From: an uncultured Ruminobacter sp.
GTDB lineage: Bacteria > Pseudomonadota > Gammaproteobacteria > Enterobacterales > Succinivibrionaceae
DNA: 11,305 nt
NCBI GenBank assembly: GCA_900767005.1
Contig: CAAFXL010000072.1
Coordinates: forward strand, 1-11,305
Reading direction: 5' to 3'
Position numbers and translations under genes: made by a program
Shown: in pieces, positions 6,344 through 11,305 of the stretch
Layout: every line of letters begins with the position of its first letter
Position numbering within the stretch: position 1 is the first letter of the stretch
Notes under the pieces: generated by a model
What the model was told of the DNA's origin: nothing
Databases searched by the model: none
Seen by the model: the letters and a program-made list of their open reading frames with translations, nothing else

Positions 6344-8820
6344 ATTCTAAACGTTATCGTAGAGTAGTTTTTCCAGAACTCGTTAAAGTTCAGGCTAATT
6401 CTCATGACCCAATTTTAGCATTAGATAATTTATTTAATGAAAAGGGTAAAGAAAACACCGGTTTTTCTTTCTTAAAGTCTAATAATACCCAAACTACGGC
6501 TAATATTATTAGTAATTTTGAATCAAAGGTTCAAGAAGCTCAAAATAATCTTGCTTTAAATTTAGGCACTAATAGTAATCAATTAAACCCAAATTTAAAT
6601 AATCAGAATTTTAATAATCAAAATTCTAATATTAATAATGGGGGAAATGTTACCCCAAACCTTCAAAATCAAACCGCTCAAATTAATCAAGATGAACTTG
6701 ATAAAGAGTATTCAAAAACTAATGTTAATCCATTACATTTAAAAAATGAAAGTAGCTTTGTTTCCCAAAACTCTTTAATGAGATCTAGTATTCCGCAAAG
6801 TGTAAACTATAATAGTAATATTACTTTTACGGCGGAAGATAATGAGCGATTAATAAGAACCCAGCAAGAAAGACAGCAAAACTTTGAAAGAGTAAGTTTA
6901 TATTATCAAGACTTATTTAATTATGTTGCTCTTTTAGATAAAGATATTGCGAAATGTGAAGCTGCTGCAAATGAAAAACGTGAAGCGATAAAACAAGCAG
7001 CCCAAAACCAGCGTTTAGACTTTTTAAAGCAAGGTTTAAGAGAAGAAAATAAGGAAGAAAGTAATTCTAATACTCCTAAGTTTATGCCAACGCAAGGAGC
7101 AATTAGTGAGAGTGCAATTTTAAATAATGCTGCCCAAAAGAATAATGAGGCTCTAGCTCAGGTTTCAAGAGAGGTTGCCGAAGCTCTAACTCATAATGAG
7201 AATTATAATGTAGGGGTAGAAGCAAATACTCCTAATATTCCTAATTCCCAAAATCAAAATGCGGGGAATTTTGGGGAAAATAATTTAAATAGTAATTTAA
7301 ATAATAATTTTAATGCGGCAAATTTACCTTCATCATCTAATAGTAATAGCGTGGTTACTCCTCAAACTTCTCAAGGAAGTTTTGAGACTACTCCTAACAT
7401 TATTCCTAATACTCAGAATAATTTTACTCAAGAAAATTTACCTAATAGTAATTTACCTCAAGAAAATTTACCTCAAAGTAACTTTGAAGAAAGAGTAACC
7501 AATCAAAGTAATTTTGAGAATGGTGCTATAAGTCAAAAACCAGAGGTAAATACCAATACAGAGGTAAACGCTCAAGGAAATAATCCTTTATCCTCAAATT
7601 TAAATAATAAGGAAAACAATTTACAAAATGGTAATGAAAACCAACAAAGTAGCATTTTAACTGAAGGCGAAATTTGGTCTAATCCTACTATTAAGGTAAA
7701 CTTTACTAATGGTACAACTTTATATCAGGTGATTCCTGATCATTTATTAGACTTCTTAGATTTACAAGTTGAGTTTAGATCTCAAGAAGAATTAAAAGCT
7801 CATACTAAAAATCCAAATGTTATAAGCCAAAATGGTACTGATTTATTTAATCTTGATACTTTAATAACAAAAAGAATTAATGAGGTTAAAGAAGAGCAAA
7901 AAGTAAATAATAATAGCTATACTTCAAATAGCTTTATGGTAAAAGGTAATTTAAATCAAAATCAATTACCAAATCAAAATGCACCACAAAATCTACAACC
8001 TCAAAATATTGCATCACAAGATTTTGCTACATCAAACCAAAATCACCAAAATGCTCCATTAAATTACCCAAATAATTATCCAAATGAGAATTTGAATAAT
8101 TCTGGTAATAATGCTTCATTTGATAATTCTTTGGTTCCGCAGAATGCTCCACTAAATCAGCCATTACCAAATGCTAATGTAGCTAAAGCTAATACCAATA
8201 ATTTTAGTAACATGCCGCAAGAAGATGATGAGGAATATGTTACTGATTTTACTAACTTAGAGTTAAATGTTGATAATCCATATAATGACCAAAGTTCACA
8301 AGCAATACTAAAGCATAATAATCTTGAGAATATGCTTCGTGAAGAATATGGTATGGTAATTCGTAAAGAGAATACCTATATGAAAGAAGTTGATGATGAT
8401 TATGCTAGATTTATTTTAGAGCTTAAATTAAAAAAGGCTGATGAATTAGTAGCTTGTTCTTCTGTTAGAACCATAATTTCTGATAATGAGTGGAAAATTA
8501 GTATTCCTGAAACTTATTACACTATGGCAAAGATGGGATTTCTTGAAATTTTTAAGAAAAGTGTGGTAGAGTATCTTAATCAGAAGGATTTAAAGATAAG
8601 TTATGAATTTATAAAGGCTAATGAATTACCAGATTCGCCAATGAGTAAATGTCATATCTTATGGGAACAAGCACGAAATAATGCTTATAGAGAAATGGTT
8701 TCTGATAAAAATGTGGTAAGCTTAATCAGTAAACTTTCACTTAATATTACTAATGCAAGTTTTGAGGTGATTGAACCTCAAAAGGTTAAAACTAATAAGG
8801 TTAAAACCAAAATTATTTAA
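5249..8820 (+). CDS. dnaX: DNA polymerase III tau subunit (via -1 frameshift at 6334-6340)
   Basis: Tau is the clamp-loader subunit that loads the beta clamp and ties polymerase cores to the DnaB helicase. The zero frame runs 5249-6340. The -1 frame resumes at 6340 and is open to TAA at 8818-8820, giving about 1190 residues against 643 in E. coli. Residues 1-364 hold Walker A GTRGVGKT (46-53), the zinc cysteines Cys65, Cys74, Cys77 and Cys80, Walker B IIDEVH (125-130), and the SRC arginine finger (169-171). Next come an Asn-rich stretch (365-530), a charged probable coiled coil (about 532-605), an Asn/Gln/Pro-rich linker, an ordered-looking island (about 803-886), a second linker, and a C-terminal part (about 1009-1190). 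The last part resembles tau domain V, with ILWEQARNNAYREMVSDKNV aligning with E. coli LEWRQAIYEEKLAQ...ADNN. The start matches E. coli MSYQVLARK but has no clear Shine-Dalgarno. A homopolymer sequencing error at the A run is the main alternative to programmed recoding. Confidence 0.85.
6331..6365 (+). promoter_or_regulatory. dnaX slippery site (A9, A AAA AAC) with weak downstream hairpin
   Basis: Nine A (6331-6339) plus C give the heptamer A AAA AAC (6334-6340) in the correct zero-frame phase, with the zero-frame TAA directly after it. The -1 frame has its own stop at 6325-6327, so the shift must occur within 6328-6340. A candidate stimulatory stem follows: 6344-6348 with 6361-6365 (one G-T), an AA bulge, then ACG (6351-6353) with CGT (6358-6360), loop TTAT. 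I see no Shine-Dalgarno-like stimulator upstream. A run of nine A could also cause RNA polymerase slippage, as known for Thermus thermophilus dnaX. Adding one A gives the same frame. Confidence 0.75.
6355..8265 (+). other. Asn/Gln-rich low-complexity linker region of tau
   Basis: This part of dnaX encodes long stretches dominated by Asn with Gln, Ser, Pro and Leu, for example NNLNSNLNNNFNAANLP near 7280-7327. Codons are largely AAT, CAA, TTA and AGT, more AT-biased than in the surrounding fab and purC genes. Two ordered-looking parts interrupt it: a charged helical segment (about 6841-7065, NERLIRTQQERQQNFERV and onward) and an island with Trp, Tyr and hydrophobic spacing (about 7651-7905). 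E. coli tau has a much shorter Pro/Ala/Gln-rich linker at the equivalent place. Confidence 0.75.
7435..7479 (+). repeat. Three tandem 15-base units in the tau linker
   Basis: AATTTACCT recurs at 7435, 7450 and 7465 with a 15-base period, encoding NLPNS-NLPQE-NLPQS, followed by a decayed fourth unit NFEER. CTCAAGAAAATTTACCT also occurs twice, at 7427-7443 and 7457-7473. This suggests that the linker grew by slippage or unequal duplication. Confidence 0.75.
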
Positions 8821-8858
8821 TTTTTATTTTTAAACATAAACTACAAGGAATATTACCT

Positions 8859-9197
8859 ATGTTCGGAAATATGGGCAACATGGCTGGCATGTTAAAGCAA
8901 GCACAACGCGTACAAGAAAAGATGGAAAAGGCTCAAGAAGAAATTAAGTCTTTTGTAGCTGATGGCGAAGCTGGTGGCGGCTTAGTAAAAATTCAGATGA
9001 ACGGCAATCATGAAGTTTTAAAAGTTGAAATTGCTGATAGCCTATTTGCTGATGGCGATAAGGAAATGTGCGAAGATTTAGTAAGTGCTGCAATCACTGA
9101 TGCAATTAGAAGAATTAATGAATTTTCAGAAAAGAAGATGGGACAAGCAACTCAAGGTATGCCAATTCCTCCAAACTTTAAGTTCCCAGGACTTTAA
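8859..9197 (+). CDS. ybaB: Nucleoid-associated protein, YbaB/EbfC family
   Basis: YbaB/EbfC proteins are small dimeric DNA-binding proteins associated with the nucleoid. Their exact cellular role is unsettled. The 112 residues compare with 109 in E. coli. Family marks are the N-terminal helix MLKQAQRVQEKMEKAQEEI, the GLVKIQMNGNHEVLKVEI strand pair, the helix EDLVSAAITDAIRRINEFSEKKM and the Pro-rich end PPNFKFPGL. AAGGA (8845-8849) sits nine bases before the ATG. Only 38 bases separate it from the tau stop, with no terminator, so it is probably cotranscribed with dnaX, as in E. coli. A terminator follows at 9242. Confidence 0.94.
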   Translation: MFGNMGNMAGMLKQAQRVQEKMEKAQEEIKSFVADGEAGGGLVKIQMNGNHEVLKVEIADSLFADGDKEMCEDLVSAAITDAIRRINEFSEKKMGQATQGMPIPPNFKFPGL

Positions 9198-9241
9198 TTT
9201 TTAAGTTTACATTTTTCTTTTTTATTTTTTATTTGATTTTT

Positions 9242-9271
9242 ATATGTACCAAGAATTTGGTACATATTTTT
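9242..9271 (+). terminator. Terminator after ybaB
   Basis: ATATGTACCAA (9242-9252) pairs perfectly with TTGGTACATAT (9257-9267) around a four-base loop, with T continuing to 9271. It ends the dnaX-ybaB transcript before recR. Confidence 0.88.
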
Positions 9272-9300
9272 AATCATCATTAGAAATTAATGGTGATTAA
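9270..9300 (+). repeat. Second inverted repeat upstream of recR
   Basis: TTAATCATCATTA (9270-9282) pairs with TAATGGTGATTAA (9288-9300), 13 pairs with one G-T, around a five-base loop. It starts where the ybaB terminator ends and overlaps the candidate recR -35. It has no T tract and may be an operator or a barrier structure. Confidence 0.5.
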
Positions 9301-9315
9301 AAATATAAATATAAT
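9287..9315 (+). promoter_or_regulatory. Candidate promoter for recR
   Basis: A perfect TATAAT (9310-9315) lies 17 bases after TTAATG (9287-9292; three of six to the -35). Transcription would start near 9322, only about 12 bases before the recR ATG, giving an almost leaderless mRNA. Confidence 0.4.
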
Positions 9316-9333
9316 TTAAATTAAGTAAACATC

Positions 9334-9936
9334 ATGAAATATACTCCTTTAATTGATAATTTAATTACTGATCTTCAAGCAATGCCAGGAGTGGGCAAAA
9401 GAAGTGCTCAACGTATTGCCTTTTATATGTTAGATAGAAACCGTGAAGCTGCCTTAAAATTAAGTGAATCTTTACGTAAGGCAACCGAGATTGGCTATTG
9501 TCAAAGATGCTTTAATTTTTGTGAAGAAGAGCTTTGTGATATCTGTAAAAGCACAAAACGCCGTGAGGAGAATATTATTTGCGTGGTGGAAACTCCAGCC
9601 GATGCTTATGCAATTGAGAGCACTGAGCAGTATTTTGGGACATATTTTGTGCTTCATGGTTCAATTTCTCCAATTGATGCCATTGGTCCTGAAGAGTTAC
9701 ATTTAGACGTTCTAAAGAAGATTTTAGAAGAAGATAGACCCAAAGAACTAATTATTGCAACTAATGCTACCGTTGAAGGGGAAGCAACTGCTCATTTAAT
9801 TGCAAGTTATGCTGAGCAATTAAATATTCCAATTTCAAGACCTGCCTATGGAATACCTTTTGGAAGTGACTTAGACAATATCGATAATCGCACTTTAACT
9901 AAGTCTTTAGCCGGAAGAATTAGATATAGCGAGTAG
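9334..9936 (+). CDS. recR: Recombination mediator RecR
   Basis: RecR works with RecF and RecO to load RecA on SSB-coated gapped DNA. The 200 residues match the family (E. coli 201). In order: helix-hairpin-helix with LQAMPGVGKRSAQRIAF (about residues 14-30), a four-cysteine zinc motif (Cys56, Cys59, Cys68, Cys71), a Toprim domain starting at IICVVETPADAYAIE (81-95) with TNATVEGEATA, and the C-terminal DNRTLTKSLAGRIRY. The start agrees with the family N-terminus, but there is no Shine-Dalgarno before it. With the short predicted leader, initiation may be nearly leaderless. In E. coli recR is in one operon with dnaX and ybaB. Here a terminator and a 136-base spacer separate it. Confidence 0.96.
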   Translation: MKYTPLIDNLITDLQAMPGVGKRSAQRIAFYMLDRNREAALKLSESLRKATEIGYCQRCFNFCEEELCDICKSTKRREENIICVVETPADAYAIESTEQYFGTYFVLHGSISPIDAIGPEELHLDVLKKILEEDRPKELIIATNATVEGEATAHLIASYAEQLNIPISRPAYGIPFGSDLDNIDNRTLTKSLAGRIRYSE

Positions 9937-9976
9937 TAAGAAAAAATCAAAATCTAAAAAGACATCATTAAAAGCT

Positions 9977-10005
9977 TTTTAAAGTAAATTTTACTTTAAA
10001 ATTTT
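9977..10005 (+). terminator. Possible recR terminator (AT-rich palindrome)
   Basis: TTTTAAAGTAAA (9977-9988) and TTTACTTTAAAA (9990-10001) form a near-perfect palindrome around one T, followed by TTTT. The stem is almost all A-T with two G-C pairs, so it would be a weak terminator. An operator role is equally possible. Confidence 0.4.
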
Positions 10006-10034
10006 AGGTTAAGAGTTTTAAAAAGTTTAATTTT

Positions 10035-10067
10035 TTAGCTAATAGTGTATAATTTACACTTAGTTAA
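10035..10067 (+). promoter_or_regulatory. Palindrome over a consensus -10 upstream of purC
   Basis: TATAAT (10048-10053) matches the -10 consensus but has no good -35. It sits in the palindrome AGTGTA-N5-TACACT (10044-10060). With outer arms TTAGCTA (10035-10041) and TAGTTAA (10061-10067), and an AT bulge, the symmetry spans 33 bases. An operator over a purC promoter would look like this. It does not match the E. coli PurR box (ACGCAAACGTTTGCGT type). Confidence 0.4.
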
Positions 10068-10080
10068 TTCTAACAATGTA

Positions 10081-10120
10081 TTGAAATTTACCTTTGGTAA
10101 ATTTCAAGTTTATTTTTTTT
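10081..10120 (+). terminator. Terminator or attenuator in front of purC
   Basis: TTGAAATTTACC (10081-10092) pairs perfectly with GGTAAATTTCAA (10096-10107) around TTT, followed by GTTTA and eight T (10113-10120). It ends 25 bases before the purC ATG. If the promoter is at 10048, it lies inside the purC leader and would act as an attenuator. If not, it simply ends upstream transcription. Confidence 0.8.
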
Positions 10121-10145
10121 GCATAATAATTTAGGTTTTTTAATC

Positions 10146-11093
10146 ATGAGTAATGCATTAACAAAGACAGAATTTAATTTCCCTGGTCAAAAGAGTGTTT
10201 ATCATGGAAAGGTTCGTGATGTTTATAATATCGGTGGCGAAAAGCTAGTTATGGTTGCAACTGATAGAATCAGTGCTTTCGATGTTATTTTACCAAAGGG
10301 AATTCCATTTAAGGGTCAGATGCTAAATCAGATCGCAGCTAAGTTCTTAGATGCAACTACTGATATTTGTCCAAATTGGAAGTTAGCTACTCCAGATCCT
10401 ATGGTATCTGTAGGTGTTATGTGTAAAGGTTTCCCAATTGAAATGATCGTTCGTGGTTATTTATGTGGTAGTGCTTGGAGAGCTTATAAGAGTGGCGTTA
10501 GAGAAATCTGCGGCGTTAAGCTTCCTGAAGGCATGAAGGAAAACCAGAAGTTCCCAGAACCAATTATCACTCCAACTACTAAGGCAGAAATTGGTACTCA
10601 TGATGAAGATATCTCTAAGGAAGAAATCTTAAAGCAAGGTTTAGCAACTCCTGAAGAATATGCTTTACTTGAAAAGTACACTTTAGCTTTATTTAAGCGT
10701 GGTACTGAAATCGCAGCTAAGCGTGGTTTAATCCTAGTTGATACTAAGTATGAATTTGGTACTCACAATGGTACTATCTATTTAATGGATGAAATCCATA
10801 CTCCAGATTCAAGTAGATACTTCTATATGGACGGTTACCAGGAACGCTTTGAAAAGGGTGAACCTCAGAAGCAGCTTTCTAAGGAATTTGTTCGTGAATG
10901 GTTAATGGAAAATGGCTTCCAGGGTAAGGCTGGTCAAAAGGTTCCAGAAATGACTGATGCTATCGTTGATTCAATCACTAATCGTTACCTAGAACTATTT
11001 GAAAGCATTACTGGTGAAAAGTTCGTTAAGGAAGAAGGCGAAGATATCGCAGCTCGTATCGAACGCAATGTAACTGCTTACTTAACTAAGTAA
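10146..11093 (+). CDS. purC: Phosphoribosylaminoimidazole-succinocarboxamide synthase
   Basis: PurC joins CAIR and aspartate, using ATP, to form SAICAR in de novo purine synthesis. The 315 residues are the long form seen in yeast Ade1 and Bacteroidetes-type enzymes, not the about 237-residue E. coli form. Visible marks are GKVRDVY (21-27), [20 protein letters not shown] (38-57), [11 protein letters not shown] (101-111), [11 protein letters not shown] (195-205) and [11 protein letters not shown] (215-225). I start at ATG 10146, which gives the family-like N-terminus [10 protein letters not shown]. An in-frame TTG at 10119 lies in the terminator T tract and is rejected. The Shine-Dalgarno is weak (TAGG near 10132-10135). 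Tandem terminators follow. Codon use (AAG, GGT, TTC) resembles the fab genes, so it is well adapted to this genome. Confidence 0.95.
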   Translation: MSNALTKTEFNFPGQKSVYHGKVRDVYNIGGEKLVMVATDRISAFDVILPKGIPFKGQMLNQIAAKFLDATTDICPNWKLATPDPMVSVGVMCKGFPIEMIVRGYLCGSAWRAYKSGVREICGVKLPEGMKENQKFPEPIITPTTKAEIGTHDEDISKEEILKQGLATPEEYALLEKYTLALFKRGTEIAAKRGLILVDTKYEFGTHNGTIYLMDEIHTPDSSRYFYMDGYQERFEKGEPQKQLSKEFVREWLMENGFQGKAGQKVPEMTDAIVDSITNRYLELFESITGEKFVKEEGEDIAARIERNVTAYLTK

Positions 11094-11097
11094 TTTT

Positions 11098-11145
11098 ACT
11101 AAAAAATTTTTTTTAGTTAAAAGACCCTCTAAGAGGGACTTTTTT
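11098..11145 (+). terminator. Tandem terminators after purC
   Basis: An AT palindrome, ACTAAAAAA (11098-11106) with TTTTTTAGT (11109-11117), is followed by a stronger hairpin. In the second, CCCTC (11125-11129) pairs with GAGGG (11133-11137) and, past an A-A mismatch, AAAAG pairs with CTTTT. T runs to 11145. Confidence 0.88.
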
Positions 11146-11227
11146 GTAAGAAAAGAAAAAATTAAAGACAAAAAAACAAAAATTTAAACACTAAACCTAT
11201 AAAATTTACGTAATACTAAATTTTCAT

Positions 11228-11253
11228 AAAAGGGCGTAGTTACGCCCTTTTTT
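11228..11253. terminator. Bidirectional terminator
   Basis: AAAAGGGCGT (11228-11237) pairs with ACGCCCTTTT (11242-11251) around AGTT, with T to 11253 on the + strand and a T run on the - strand. Because purC already has a terminator, this one probably serves a convergent gene entering from the right. The 82 bases between the two terminators (11146-11227) show nothing else. Confidence 0.8.
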
Positions 11254-11269
11254 CAACATTGAAAAATTT

Positions 11270-11305
11270 TTAGATCTTTTTAATCTTCAAATCGCTTCCA
11301 TTATC
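11270..11305 (-). CDS. Possible C-terminal end of a convergent gene (partial)
   Basis: Read on the minus strand from the window edge, one frame gives eleven codons, DNGSDLKIKKI, then TAA (11270-11272). A bidirectional terminator lies 17 bases beyond the stop, as expected for a gene end. Another frame meets TGA and is not supported. The fragment is too short to identify. Confidence 0.25.
   Translation of the reverse strand, partial: DNGSDLKIKKI

Noticed and set aside
6586..7330. CRISPR-like or satellite repeat array
   Set aside because: The repetition comes from Asn codons (AAT, AAC) in frame. There are no constant repeats with unique spacers.
7313..7498. A small + strand frame inside dnaX
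   Set aside because: It is a shadow of the Asn-rich repeats in another frame. Its Leu/Ile-rich composition arises from AT-rich codons.
6778..8820. A stand-alone 680-residue hypothetical gene
   Set aside because: The frame is open back to the dnaX slippery site, the ATG at 6778 has no ribosome binding site, and the C-terminus resembles tau domain V.
10122..10127. CATAAT as a -10 for purC
   Set aside because: No -35 at suitable spacing, and transcription would start at the ribosome binding site.
10119..10145. N-terminal extension of PurC from a TTG
   Set aside because: The TTG is the end of the terminator T tract. The extension matches nothing known in the family.

Overview
The window is AT-rich chromosomal DNA (roughly one third G+C by eye), and every recognisable gene is on the + strand. 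The acyl carrier protein is nearly identical to the enterobacterial one. The FabD/FabG/FabF set keeps E. coli-like residue numbering, and the gene order apt-dnaX-ybaB-recR matches E. coli. Together these point to a low-G+C gammaproteobacterium. I cannot assign a genus. The stop codons seen are TAA and TAG, and the standard bacterial code fits throughout.

Layout. Positions 1-60 hold the terminator of an unseen upstream gene. Positions 83-3576 are the fatty-acid synthesis cluster fabD-fabG-acpP-fabF. acpP and fabF each have their own candidate promoter, and a strongly hairpinned spacer lies between them. A terminator closes fabF. A Gph-type HAD phosphatase gene (3658-4347) and apt (4452-4994, purine salvage) follow. 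A 254-base spacer with a strong terminator and a long inverted repeat leads to dnaX (5249-8820), the clamp-loader gene. ybaB (8859-9197) and recR (9334-9936) come next, and then purC (10146-11093, de novo purine synthesis). purC is preceded by a terminator-like hairpin and followed by terminators. The last 36 bases could be the end of a convergent minus-strand gene.

The main point of interest is dnaX. The zero frame encodes a 364-residue clamp-loader ATPase (gamma form) and stops at TAA immediately after a run of nine A containing the slippery heptamer A AAA AAC. The -1 frame continues without a stop for 826 codons. It ends in a region resembling tau domain V of E. coli DnaX. The large downstream reading frame is therefore not a separate gene but the C-terminal part of a very long tau (about 1190 residues, against 643 in E. 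coli). The extra length is mostly an Asn/Gln-rich, low-complexity linker interrupted by a predicted coiled coil and one ordered-looking island.

Functionally the window combines lipid synthesis (malonyl transfer, ketoreduction, carrier, condensation), purine supply (apt, purC), and replication/repair (dnaX, ybaB, recR). I found no mobile element, CRISPR array, tRNA or rRNA, and no obviously new multi-gene system. The unusual features are the dnaX recoding and linker, and several structured leaders (acpP-fabF, dnaX, recR, purC).
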